A DNA stretch of 64,000 bases from contig CAWGUE010000011.1 of assembly GCA_963825595.1 (NCBI GenBank), positions 62,001 through 126,000 of the forward strand. The letters are read 5' to 3'. Below, piece after piece: positions 42,200 through 51,648 of the stretch. Each line of letters starts with the position of its first letter. Within the stretch, counting starts at the first letter, position 1. The position numbers were made by a program, and so were the translations under genes. The notes under the pieces were generated by a model, which was not told the DNA's origin, searched no databases, and worked only from the letters and a program-made list of their open reading frames with translations. The DNA is from JARFQH01 sp963825595. GTDB taxonomy: Bacteria > Desulfobacterota > Desulfobacteria > Desulfobacterales > SG8-13.

Positions 42200-44095
42200 A
42201 TGCTCTTCTTGACCAACGTTATCCCGGAAGACAAAATCGCAGAAATCAGAGGCGCTGCCGACATTGTTGATGTGGTCTCGGCAGCCGTGCTTTTGAAAAA
42301 GAGCGGTAAAAATTATCTCGGACTCTGCCCGTTTCACTCTGAAAAGACGCCCTCTTTCACCGTCAGCCCCGACAAGCAGATATTCCATTGTTTTGGGTGC
42401 GGTGAAGGGGGGAATGTTTTTTCATTTGTCATGAAGCAGGAGGGGATCACGTTTCCGGAAGCTGTCAGGACTCTGGCGCGGCATTACAGCATCCCTTTAC
42501 CGGACCGACGCATGAGCCCGGATCAAAAACGACGTATAGATGAAAGAGAACTCTTGCTGGCCGTCAACCAGAAAGGGATGCGCTACTTCCGCCGTGCATT
42601 GAGTGACAGTGCTGTTGGCCGCAGCGCCAGGGAATATCTTCAGAAGAGAAAATTGACCCAGGTAACGATCGACAATTTTCAAATCGGATATGCTCCCGAG
42701 GGATGGGACAACGTCTTCAATTATCTGGTTCGCAAGCAAATGCCGCCGGCACTCATCGAAAAAAGCGGCCTGGTCGTACCAAGAAAAAACCGCAACGGAT
42801 ATTACGATCGGTTCCGTAACCGGATTATTTTTCCGATCCTGGATATCAACAATCGCGTTTTGGGCTTCGGTGGGAGAGTAATGAACGACGATCTGCCCAA
42901 GTACTTGAACTCACCGGAAACGCCTGTATACAACAAAAGTCGATCCCTATACGGCCTGCATCTCGCAAAACGGCACTGCCGCGAAACGGGCAGCGTTATT
43001 ATTGTCGAAGGATATTTTGATGTGATTGCCCTGCATCAGCATGGCGTCTGCAATGCCGTAGCAACCCTCGGCACATCACTGACCTCCGAGCACGTCCGTC
43101 TGCTGCGGGGGTGCATTGGCGAAAACGGCAAGGTTCTGCTGGTATACGACTCCGATGAGGCAGGGATTAAGGCTGCACGACGCAGCATCGCCGTGTTTGA
43201 CAAGGAATACGTCAGTGCGCAAATTTTAGTTCTGGATTCCGGTTACGATCCGGACACATACATATTTGAGTATGGTGCAGCTGCTTTCAACTCAGCGGCA
43301 GCCGGGGCCATGGACATTATTCCATTTCTGCTCGATACGGCTATCCGTCGTCACGGCCTGTCCGTTGAAGGGAAGGTCAAGGTCGTTTCTGAGTTGCAAG
43401 AGGCCCTGACTTCCTTGTCGGATGTCGTTGCCAGATCTCTGTATTTGAAAATGATGGCTGAACAACTGGAGATCGATGAAACCGCTCTGCTCGAAAAACT
43501 ACGTCAGACAGCTTCCATGCCGGTGTCGCGTGTCACGCATCGACCGATCGCCGAAAGCCGCGGTGATAGAAACCGTTTTTCACGGACGGCCACAGCAGAC
43601 GTTCATGGCCGCCTGGAAAGACAGATCATAGCAATGATGTTACAGGTGCCTGAAATCTGCCCAACCATAACAAAGCTCGAGGCACTGTCTTGCCTGGAAA
43701 CGCAAAGTTTGTCACGGATCGGGCAGGTCATTTTGAACTGTTACAGCCGTTCAACATCCGGTTCGAATCGTGATGCCTCGCGGCGTCGTTCAGGACTCAC
43801 GGCGGAGCAGTGGATCGCCGACATTCTCGGTTCTCTCGCGGATGAGAATGACAGGCAGCTTGTTGCCGATATGGCGATAGGTGACGAGGCGTGGACCTTA
43901 GGTGGATGTGAAAAACAGGTTGTGCATTTTGTCGAGACGACCCGCAAGAATCGGCTCCAACGGGATATCGACAATCGCATTAAAGAAGCTGTGCGCAACC
44001 AGGATGAAAAATTGGTGGACAAGTTGCTGAGCGAAAAGCAGCGCCTGGCGATCAAACGTGAAAGGCGAAAAATGGCTTTGATCAACCGAAAGTGA
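42200..44095 (+). CDS. dnaG: DNA primase
   Basis: 631 residues. The N-terminal zinc site C43, H46, C64, C67 (CPFH, HCFGC), the TOPRIM core (VIIVEGYFDVIAL, then VYDSDEAG) and a C-terminal helicase-binding region are in order. It makes RNA primers at the replication fork. The ATG at 42200 lies right against GGAGG, so the TTG at 42209, nine bases from that site, is a plausible true start. It forms the classic macromolecular-synthesis pair with rpoD downstream (gap 122 bases); rpsU is absent. Confidence 0.97.
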   Translation: MLFLTNVIPEDKIAEIRGAADIVDVVSAAVLLKKSGKNYLGLCPFHSEKTPSFTVSPDKQIFHCFGCGEGGNVFSFVMKQEGITFPEAVRTLARHYSIPLPDRRMSPDQKRRIDERELLLAVNQKGMRYFRRALSDSAVGRSAREYLQKRKLTQVTIDNFQIGYAPEGWDNVFNYLVRKQMPPALIEKSGLVVPRKNRNGYYDRFRNRIIFPILDINNRVLGFGGRVMNDDLPKYLNSPETPVYNKSRSLYGLHLAKRHCRETGSVIIVEGYFDVIALHQHGVCNAVATLGTSLTSEHVRLLRGCIGENGKVLLVYDSDEAGIKAARRSIAVFDKEYVSAQILVLDSGYDPDTYIFEYGAAAFNSAAAGAMDIIPFLLDTAIRRHGLSVEGKVKVVSELQEALTSLSDVVARSLYLKMMAEQLEIDETALLEKLRQTASMPVSRVTHRPIAESRGDRNRFSRTATADVHGRLERQIIAMMLQVPEICPTITKLEALSCLETQSLSRIGQVILNCYSRSTSGSNRDASRRRSGLTAEQWIADILGSLADENDRQLVADMAIGDEAWTLGGCEKQVVHFVETTRKNRLQRDIDNRIKEAVRNQDEKLVDKLLSEKQRLAIKRERRKMALINRK

Positions 44096-44217
44096 CGTCC
44101 ATTTATCTTGGCCGCCCTTAGAATCGTTACAAAATGGGCGGCACAGGGCATCGGTGAAATTGCTTGATAATGTTGATTTTCATATAATAACGGTGAATTT
44201 GCGGGAGGCATACGTTA

Positions 44218-46083
44218 ATGGCAAAGAAATCCGCTAAAAAACGGGTAACCGTAAAAAAAACAGCTGCTAAAAAAACACCAAAACGCGCCAAATCCAAAAA
44301 AGCAGCCCCAAAAGTTTCGGCAGCGCAGGCCGTTGAAAATCGTGACGGTGCTTTGAAAATTAGTAAGAAAGCGCTGAAAGATCTCATTTCGAAAGGTACC
44401 AAACAGGGGTACCTGACCTATGATGAAATTAACGAGGTATTGCCTGAAGACGCGCTTTCCGCCGAGCAGATCGAAGAAACATTGATGCTTTTCGACGATC
44501 ACGATATTGATATTCTGGATGAAAAAAGCGCCAGGAAATCAGAGGAGGCCAAAAGACTCAAGAAGCAAAAGATCAAAGAGCGCCAGCGCGCTCTGGCCGA
44601 TTTTGGGGCTGTCACGGACCCGGTTAAGATGTACCTGCGCGAAATGGGAATGGTCACATTGCTGAGCCGCGAAGGGGAAGTCGTTATTGCCAAGAAAATA
44701 GAGGCTGGGGAACAGGAGGTGTTGCGGGCTTTGCTCGATACCACCAGCGGAGTCGAGGCGATCCTGGAACTCGGAGAGCGAATGGAGAGAGGGGAACTTC
44801 GATCCAAATACGTCCTGAGGGACATCGACGAAGGAGATGCCTACGTCGATGAGGCTGTCCAGACGGAAAAATTTCTGAATACCATTCGGTCGATCGGGGA
44901 AGTTCATTCAGAGAACAATAACTTTCGGGAAAGACTGTTTTTCACCCAGTTGGACCCGAGTGAAAAACGACGGGTGCGCCGATCCATCAGGCGACGCAAT
45001 GCGAAGATATTCGAACTCCTGAAAGATTGGCGGCTTGAAGGGAGCATTCTGGACGATATCGAAATCCGGATCCGTAATCAGATTGATTGGTTCGATCGAA
45101 TGGGGCAAAATTTTTCCAGGCGCGCGGCGATTATCGATCAACCGTTGGTAGAAGTCCGCCAGAATCTCAGGTCAAAAACGCATTTTGTCAAATGGGCAGG
45201 TAAACACGCGCAGTTAAAGAGAGACGAATTGGCCGATATATATGCCGAGCTAAATAACATATATACGGCCGTTGAAGACCGAAAAAAAGATCTCAAAACG
45301 AAGAACAGAATTCTCAAAAGGGTCATGGCCAATGTCGCCGAAGGCCGCCACAGGGCCAAATTGGCCAAAAGTGAGTTGACCAGGGCCAATCTTCGGCTTG
45401 TGGTCAGCATTGCCAAAAAATATACCAACCGCGGTCTACAATTTCTGGACCTGATACAGGAAGGCAATATCGGCCTAATGAAAGCGGTGGACAAATTCGA
45501 ATATCGACGGGGGTATAAATTCAGCACTTACGCCACTTGGTGGATTCGGCAAGCCATTACCCGGGCCATCGCCGACCAGGCACGCACGATACGGATACCC
45601 GTACATATGATCGAGACGATCAACAAACTAATACGTACGTCGAGATATCTGGTGCAGGAGCAGGGACGTGAACCGACTCCCGAAGAAATTGCGGAGAAGA
45701 TGGAAATTCCGTTAGACAAGGTACGCAAAGTATTGAAAATCGCCAGGGAACCCATCTCGCTGGAAACTCCCATCGGAGAGGAGGAAGACAGCCATCTGGG
45801 TGATTTTATCGAAGACAAAAAGTTCATGCTCCCTTCCGATGCCGCCATCAACTTAAACCTGGCCGAGCAAACCCGCAAAGTTCTTGCGACATTGACCCCC
45901 CGGGAGGAAAAAGTTCTGCGAATGCGCTTCGGTATCGGAGAAAAGGCCGACCACACCCTGGAGGAAGTCGGGCAGGATTTTGCCGTCACCCGCGAGCGGA
46001 TCCGCCAAATCGAAGCCAAGGCCCTCCGGAAATTGCGACATCCGACCCGGAGCCGTAAGCTGAAGAATTTTATTGAAACTTGA
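44218..46083 (+). CDS. rpoD: Primary sigma factor RpoD
   Basis: 621 residues. A Lys/Ala-rich N-terminus leads into region 1.1 (GYLTYDEINEVLPED), region 1.2 (DPVKMYLREMGMVTLLSREGE), a non-conserved insert of about 200 residues, region 2 (DLIQEGNIGLMKAVDKFEY, then TYATWWIRQAITRAIADQ), region 3 and region 4.2 (TLEEVGQDFAVTRERIRQIE). GGGAGG precedes the ATG. As the housekeeping sigma factor it would read promoters such as 41995-42023. Confidence 0.98.
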   Translation: MAKKSAKKRVTVKKTAAKKTPKRAKSKKAAPKVSAAQAVENRDGALKISKKALKDLISKGTKQGYLTYDEINEVLPEDALSAEQIEETLMLFDDHDIDILDEKSARKSEEAKRLKKQKIKERQRALADFGAVTDPVKMYLREMGMVTLLSREGEVVIAKKIEAGEQEVLRALLDTTSGVEAILELGERMERGELRSKYVLRDIDEGDAYVDEAVQTEKFLNTIRSIGEVHSENNNFRERLFFTQLDPSEKRRVRRSIRRRNAKIFELLKDWRLEGSILDDIEIRIRNQIDWFDRMGQNFSRRAAIIDQPLVEVRQNLRSKTHFVKWAGKHAQLKRDELADIYAELNNIYTAVEDRKKDLKTKNRILKRVMANVAEGRHRAKLAKSELTRANLRLVVSIAKKYTNRGLQFLDLIQEGNIGLMKAVDKFEYRRGYKFSTYATWWIRQAITRAIADQARTIRIPVHMIETINKLIRTSRYLVQEQGREPTPEEIAEKMEIPLDKVRKVLKIAREPISLETPIGEEEDSHLGDFIEDKKFMLPSDAAINLNLAEQTRKVLATLTPREEKVLRMRFGIGEKADHTLEEVGQDFAVTRERIRQIEAKALRKLRHPTRSRKLKNFIET

Positions 46084-46224
46084 GACCCAGCAGTCTTTCA
46101 AGGGAAATGAGATCGGTAAAATACGCGCAACAGGAATGGGATTGCACCGGTTATGGGGCCGAGTGTTCTGCTTGACAAATTGACGCTTTGAGGATAGGAA
46201 GATAGGTCTCAAAAACGTGTCTGT

Positions 46225-46297
46225 GGGCCCATAGCTCAGCTGGCAGAGCCACCGGCTCATAACCGGTAGGTCCCTGGTTCGATCCCAGGTGGGCCCA
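46225..46297 (+). tRNA. tRNA with CAU anticodon (Met, or Ile2), no encoded CCA
   Basis: Acceptor GGGCCCA pairs with TGGGCCC, then A; TAC follows, so CCA is not encoded, unlike the other three tRNAs here. The anticodon stem ACCGG/CCGGT with loop CTCATAA gives CAU. It lacks the initiator mismatch at 1-72. It could be elongator tRNA-Met or tRNA-Ile(CAU) modified by TilS; the loop and stem look Ile2-like. Confidence 0.92.
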
Positions 46298-46420
46298 TAC
46301 CTATGATTTCAAATCCTTTAAACCGATTGGAAAATTATTCTGCCCATAAAGGATGGTTGGACGCCGGGCTGGACGACGCCGTCAACCTTATGCTCGGGAA
46401 TGAACGGGAGAAATCAATAG

Positions 46421-46453
46421 AAGGCGTGGTTGCTCAGCGACCACGCCTTTTTC
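46421..46453 (+). terminator. Rho-independent terminator after the rpoD-tRNA unit
   Basis: A 10-bp stem AAGGCGTGGT (46421-46430) / ACCACGCCTT (46440-46449) with a 9-base loop is followed by a short T-run. It lies between the tRNA and the Nif3-like gene. Confidence 0.8.
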
Positions 46454-46535
46454 ATGGCTGAAGCAAGGAAGTCACGTCATCGCGCAGGCTAACTCTGCCG
46501 CTGTGCAGGACAATTGAACCGGAAGGGTGGAATGT

Positions 46536-47654
46536 ATGACAGCCACGGTTGGAGATGTTATCCGCATTATGGAACACCTGGCTCCGCCACGGTTGGCTGA
46601 GAAATGGGACAACGTCGGGTTGCAGATCGGTCGAAGAGAATGGTCGGCCAACACCGTATGGATCGCTCTTGACCCCCTTCCAGAAGTGGTCGAGGCTGCC
46701 TGCCGGGAAAAGGTCGACCTGCTCATCACTCATCATCCGTTTATCTTTAACCCCCTGAGAACCGTCGATTTCGATCTGCCCATGGGCCAAAGCATCCGGT
46801 TGGCGGCGCAAAATCGGCTGTCGATATACACGGTCCACACCAATTTTGACAGTGTGGCCGGTGGATTGAACGATATGTTCGCGCGACGTATGGGGCTGAA
46901 AAACGTTCGGCCACTTGTTGGCGGGAGCGCTGAAGTTGTCTACAAATTGGTGGTTTTTGTCCCGGTGGAACACGAACAAGAACTGCTGCAAACGCTTGCT
47001 GAAACCGGAACCGGTGTCATCGGTGCCTACCGATCCTGCTCCTTCAGAGTTGCCGGTAAGAGCTCATTCATTCCCGCTCAGGATGACAAACCACATGGGG
47101 GTGGGCACGCCAGCCTGCGCGAAGTCGCGCACGTCCGAATCGAATCCGTCGTTTCGGCGCCAGATCTGCCGAATGTCTTGGGCTGTTTGCGGTCGCGCCA
47201 CCCGCACGAAACCATGGGTTATGACGTATATCCCCTTGTCCAGCCTGAAACCCAACATGGCATTGGCCGCTGGGGTGAACTATCCGCCCAGACGGACCTG
47301 GCATCGCTGGCATTGCAAATCAAGAAATCTTTAGGATTATCGTCAATCAGAATGGTCGGCAAACCGAATCTAGCCGTTAAGAAGGTGGCGGTTTGCACGG
47401 GCAGCGGCGGAAGCCTCATGCCGCATTTCCTGGCATCCCCCGCCGAGGCTTTCATCAGCGGCGATCTGCGCTACCATGAGGCCAGAGACGCACAGGCCGC
47501 TCAAAGAGGGTTGATCGATATCGGCCACTTTGCCTCCGAGCACATTATGGTGCCGGAGCTTGCCGAGCAGTTGCGCGCTGCAACGACAGCAAGGGGACTT
47601 GAGGTTAACGTGCTCGCCTGCACCCTTGAAAGCGATCCATTTGTTCAAATTTGA
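46536..47654 (+). CDS. Nif3-like dinuclear metal centre protein
   Basis: 372 residues from ATG 46536, with AAGGGTGG upstream; the GTG at 46527 is less likely. The metal ligands are visible: DLLITHHPFIFNP and YTVHTNFDSVAGGLND in the N-terminal half and a final GHFASEHIMVPELAEQL. A PII-like/NIF3 insert (about 130-235) separates the halves, as in the long bacterial form. It is predicted to be a hexameric metal-dependent hydrolase of unknown physiological substrate. The C4 zinc-ribbon gene next door is its usual companion. Confidence 0.95.
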   Translation: MTATVGDVIRIMEHLAPPRLAEKWDNVGLQIGRREWSANTVWIALDPLPEVVEAACREKVDLLITHHPFIFNPLRTVDFDLPMGQSIRLAAQNRLSIYTVHTNFDSVAGGLNDMFARRMGLKNVRPLVGGSAEVVYKLVVFVPVEHEQELLQTLAETGTGVIGAYRSCSFRVAGKSSFIPAQDDKPHGGGHASLREVAHVRIESVVSAPDLPNVLGCLRSRHPHETMGYDVYPLVQPETQHGIGRWGELSAQTDLASLALQIKKSLGLSSIRMVGKPNLAVKKVAVCTGSGGSLMPHFLASPAEAFISGDLRYHEARDAQAAQRGLIDIGHFASEHIMVPELAEQLRAATTARGLEVNVLACTLESDPFVQI

Positions 47655-47688
47655 CCTGAGATGAACCTTCACACACGAACGGGTGATC

Positions 47689-48438
47689 ATGGAATCGGAA
47701 CTAAAGAAAAAATTTGATGTGCTGTTGAAACTTCAAGAAAATGAAATTGAAACGGCAACGGTGCAATCGATGCTCGATAAATTACCCGGTGAAATGGCGG
47801 CCCTCGATGCAAAAGCGAAAACCAGCGAAAAACTCGTCATTGACGTCACTGAACACTTGAGCGAACTTCAGCAAATGTTTCGCGCCCAAGAGTCGGAAGC
47901 TAAATCGGTGCAGTCCAGCATTACAAAGAGCGAAGATAAATTGCGCGCTGTCAAGACCAACAAGGAATATCAATCTTCCTTGAAAGAAATCGAAGACCTG
48001 GGGGCATCCCTATCCGCCATTGAAGATCGAATGATCGCCTGCCTTGAAGAGATCGATGAAAAAGAAACCACTTTAACCAAGAATAAAGACGAACTGCAGC
48101 GTATTTTTCGAGAAATAGAAAGCGAAAAGGAACATATCCGCAAATCTGCCGATAGCCTGCAACAAAGGATCGATGGACTGTTTGAGGCACGGAGTCATGT
48201 CATTGCCGCTACCGACCCTGATTTGTTAAAACTATATCAAACTGTGAAAGAAAATATCGGAAGTACTGCCATTGCATTAGTAAAGAGCGCCGTCTGTATG
48301 GGGTGTCATGTCAATCTCCCGCCCCAGATGTTTAACGAATTGTTGCGTTTTGACAAAGTATTTTACTGTCCCCATTGTGAACGCTTGATATATCCCCTGG
48401 CCGACTCAACCGATGGTTCTAAAGAAAAAACGACCTGA
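47689..48438 (+). CDS. C4-type zinc-ribbon coiled-coil protein (DUF164/CdsZ-like)
   Basis: 249 residues from ATG 47689 (GTG 47683 possible). Residues about 5-190 are an antiparallel coiled coil rich in Glu, Lys and Leu. The C-terminal zinc ribbon has CMGCH and CPHCER, two CxxC pairs about 25 residues apart. Family members appear to act in RNA or nucleotide metabolism and are often next to nif3, as here with a gap of about 35 bases. Function is not settled. Confidence 0.93.
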   Translation: MESELKKKFDVLLKLQENEIETATVQSMLDKLPGEMAALDAKAKTSEKLVIDVTEHLSELQQMFRAQESEAKSVQSSITKSEDKLRAVKTNKEYQSSLKEIEDLGASLSAIEDRMIACLEEIDEKETTLTKNKDELQRIFREIESEKEHIRKSADSLQQRIDGLFEARSHVIAATDPDLLKLYQTVKENIGSTAIALVKSAVCMGCHVNLPPQMFNELLRFDKVFYCPHCERLIYPLADSTDGSKEKTT

Positions 48439-48507
48439 GACGGCCCCGCATAACGATGTTACACGCTGAGACCTTGATTTTGGGTAATAATTTGATAATA
48501 TTAAATT

Positions 48508-48607
48508 TATACCATTCTAAAAAATAAATCCCAATACCGAAGAGTGGTATAAGGGGTTGTAGAAAAAACATTCGAAAAAAGAAACGTTGATTTTGACAAC
48601 CACCATA
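48508..48607. repeat. Inner block of the family 2 element, standing alone
   Basis: It matches 26350-26447, with TACCATTCT..GAGTGGTA forming one hairpin and GGGGTTGTAGAAAAAACATTCG..GACAACCACC a second. It lies just upstream of rnpB and lacks the outer ends seen at 26298 and 26503. Confidence 0.75.
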
Positions 48608-48622
48608 ACAAGGCATTACAAC
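48593..48622 (+). promoter_or_regulatory. Probable rnpB promoter, -35 box inside the repeat
   Basis: TTGACA (48593-48598), the last part of the repeat's GACAACCACC end, is followed after 18 bases by TACAAC (48617-48622), a 4-of-6 match to the -10 consensus. The RNase P RNA begins 8 bases later at 48630, the expected distance. Confidence 0.6.
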
Positions 48623-48629
48623 AACATGT

Positions 48630-49016
<387 letters not shown>

Positions 49017-49090
49017 CAATTCCGACGATGAGTTGACACTCGCAAAAATGAAAGCACTGATCATCAACGCGCAAAGACTGGCCGACAGCC

Positions 49091-50398
49091 ATGGACACCC
49101 AGAACACATGCGACATTAGCTTCTCCGGACGGGTCAAAATATTTACCCACGACTATTTGCGGTTCTGTAAATTCTTGGCTGACGAAAGTTCCACTTACGG
49201 TGTTATCAGTAAAAGGCTCTATGCCGCCCTCATTGCCAACTCCCAATTACTGGAAGATTTCCTCGATTTTCACGGAGCCAAAAACAACAGCGACTGGTAT
49301 TTTTTCAGGGAACTCAGCGCGGCGGTGAGGCACCTGAGCCTGGCCAGCTACTCTCAGAAGCACGTCCTCAATCGGCTGATCTTCTATGACCTGGTAGACA
49401 TGGAAAATTTCAGGCGGGAAGGTGAGGCGACCGCGTCATTTCTAACCAACACGCTCAGAAAACTGGCACCGGTCATTATCGGCGAGGCCCGTCGGCTGGG
49501 TATTCCCGAGCCTTCAGGATCTATTGACATCGCATCGTTCCCCGAGGTGATCACCGGTGATCTGCTCGATTACAATATCGATGACGATAACCGGGATCAA
49601 CAGAAAAAGCACATCGTCAATATTGCCAGTGAGTTCATTCGCATTGCTAAGAATTTGGATCAATTTCGGTTCTACGAACCTTACGACATTGCTGAAATCC
49701 GGTCCATCGTTCCGGACAAGATCAACGAGGTTGAGGTCCGAAGGTTTGAGATGCTGGTGCATAACTTGCAGTCTTCCTTCGACACGTATGTGATCCACGG
49801 CGGCTACCGATTCGGTAACCGCAAGTTGAAACAACTGCGGGGCAACTTTTCAGCCGTTTTTCACCTGCTGCAAATCATGGGGCGACTCCTCCACTTTTAT
49901 GAACGCCACCTCTACGATGCCGGCTACAAAAACATCTACAAGCAGGTACAGGATCATTTAGCCTCTCTCGTCGAAGCTGAAGCATTGCTTGAAAGAACCA
50001 TCAACTACGGCCTTTATTACACCTGTCATTTCCTGAACGTCGGCACCAAGCTGGCCGGTGAGATCCTCAATGAAAATATCGAGAGGGGGTCGATCGCCGT
50101 CGGCATACCCGTTAAGCTCGGATTCCACAGTCGGCCGAGCCTGATGGTGGCAAAAATTGTGCAGCATTATGGGGGACAAGTTGAGATGGTCGTGGGGGAT
50201 GCACGATTCGACGCCAGCAGCGTACTCGACATCCAGTGGGCCGGAGGCAAGATACAAAAGGAGGCGCTGGCCCAGGTTGCGTTTGAAGGAGACGTCAGGG
50301 CACTAAGGGATATCGAAACCCTGGCTGGGGTCAATTACGGCGAGGATTCCATGGGCAAGGGCGTCCCGCTACCCAAGGAGCTCAAGTATTTAAAGTAA
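49091..50398 (+). CDS. Large protein with C-terminal HPr-like domain
   Basis: 435 residues. Residues about 1-330 form an all-helical domain I do not recognise. The last 90 residues (from about 335) resemble the phosphocarrier HPr: PVKLGFHSRPSLMVAKIV has His346 at the position of the phosphorylated His15, and DARFDASSVLDIQWAGG has Ser376 or Ser377 at the regulatory Ser46 position. The normal H-x-R-P is HSRP here, so phosphotransfer is possible. No PTS gene is nearby; a regulatory target of PTS signalling is inferred. The ribosome-binding site is weak. ispD follows 36 bases later. Confidence 0.8.
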   Translation: MDTQNTCDISFSGRVKIFTHDYLRFCKFLADESSTYGVISKRLYAALIANSQLLEDFLDFHGAKNNSDWYFFRELSAAVRHLSLASYSQKHVLNRLIFYDLVDMENFRREGEATASFLTNTLRKLAPVIIGEARRLGIPEPSGSIDIASFPEVITGDLLDYNIDDDNRDQQKKHIVNIASEFIRIAKNLDQFRFYEPYDIAEIRSIVPDKINEVEVRRFEMLVHNLQSSFDTYVIHGGYRFGNRKLKQLRGNFSAVFHLLQIMGRLLHFYERHLYDAGYKNIYKQVQDHLASLVEAEALLERTINYGLYYTCHFLNVGTKLAGEILNENIERGSIAVGIPVKLGFHSRPSLMVAKIVQHYGGQVEMVVGDARFDASSVLDIQWAGGKIQKEALAQVAFEGDVRALRDIETLAGVNYGEDSMGKGVPLPKELKYLK

Positions 50399-50434
50399 AA
50401 AATTAACATTATTTATATAAATTATTAATATATA

Positions 50435-51121
50435 ATGATTTCAGCTATAATTGTCGCCGCTGGTAAAGGTGTGCGTATGGGAACCGAGTTGCGCAAGCAA
50501 TACTTGATTGTCGCCGGTCGCCCGATTCTGTCCCACACCCTGCAAAAGTTCGATGTATGCACGACCGTCGATCAGATTTGCTTGGTTGTTCCCAGTCAGG
50601 ACCTCAGTTATTGCCGCGAACACATCCTGGCGGCTGCATGTGCAAAGAAACCGGTGCACCTTGTCGCGGGCGGATCCGAGCGGCAGCAATCCGTGTTTCG
50701 CGGCTTGATGTCACTCGACCAAGACGAAGGTTTGGTGGCGGTTCACGACGGTGTGCGGCCGCTGGTTGACCCGCCGCTCATAGAGGCCTGTATCCGGGGC
50801 GCCGCAGAGAGCGGTGCCTGCATTCCGGGAATCCCTGTCACCGATACCGTCAAAAAGTCGAATCGACAAGGTCGTATCACCGCCACAGTCAAACGTCAGG
50901 GACTGTGGCTGGTCCAAACGCCCCAGGTGTTTGATTACCGCATCATCGTCGAAGCCCATGACCGCGCCCAGCGTGAAGGTTTTACGGGAACTGACGACGC
51001 CAGCCTCGTCGAACGGCTTGGATATCCGGTTTGCATCATCAACGGCAGCAAAGCCAACATCAAGGTAACCACCGCGGAGGACTTGATTATGGCTGCTGCT
51101 CTTTTGACATCAGAAGCTTAG
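50435..51121 (+). CDS. ispD: IspD, 2-C-methyl-D-erythritol 4-phosphate cytidylyltransferase
   Basis: 228 residues. It couples MEP and CTP to CDP-ME in the non-mevalonate isoprenoid pathway. The CTP-binding start IIVAAGKGVRMG with KQY, then AGGSERQQSVFRGL, VHDGVRPLV and GTDDASLVE are intact. IspF is not adjacent. It follows the HPr-like gene on the same strand. Confidence 0.97.
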   Translation: MISAIIVAAGKGVRMGTELRKQYLIVAGRPILSHTLQKFDVCTTVDQICLVVPSQDLSYCREHILAAACAKKPVHLVAGGSERQQSVFRGLMSLDQDEGLVAVHDGVRPLVDPPLIEACIRGAAESGACIPGIPVTDTVKKSNRQGRITATVKRQGLWLVQTPQVFDYRIIVEAHDRAQREGFTGTDDASLVERLGYPVCIINGSKANIKVTTAEDLIMAAALLTSEA

Positions 51122-51648
51122 CCGCCGATTTGCAACCGTCGAATATAGGTGGGGGGGGCGGCCGAGAGGTACCGCCCGTCAAATTTCATTGCGTGTAAGA
51201 CATCTTTCCCTTTCCGTCCGCTTCTAGTGTATAGGCACTCAATAATCTATCGGCAATATGAAAATCTGCAAAGATTTTTCTCGGGCCAAATGCCCAAAAG
51301 CTAACGGTCTTGCCGAATTTCAACGCCAATGACATCACTGAAACGGTGCCGGCCCCGTGGTTGACACCTGAAAGCATCATCCTTAAATTACGTCCGAATT
51401 ATACTAATTTGGATCGCGTTACAATAATGAAACTATACTGGTGCCCGATCACAAAACAGCAAAAGGCACTTTTACGTCTCCAGGCCATAAATGAGAATCT
51501 AATCGATGGGATAGGTTTCACAAACCCTCGCAGGGAGGGTGTGGAAGGTACGCCGCAGTGAGAAATGTCTAAAGAAAACTGCCCAGCGAGATAGAAGATA
51601 TTTATGAAATGGACACAAGCTATGACCAACGAACGAGGAGGAATCGCC
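51122..51648. other. Intergenic region after ispD, with an uncertain 63-residue ORF
   Basis: About 530 bases. On the minus strand 51186-51377 encodes 63 residues (MLSGVNHGAGTVSVMSLALK at the start, ending GKGKMSYTQ) with AAGGA close to the ATG; it looks protein-like but matches nothing I know and could be a decayed fragment. The right side holds the promoter of the reductase gene. Confidence 0.35.

Noticed and set aside
46303..46461. 52-codon ORF between tRNA(CAU) and nif3
   Set aside because: It has no ribosome-binding site and runs through the terminator hairpin.
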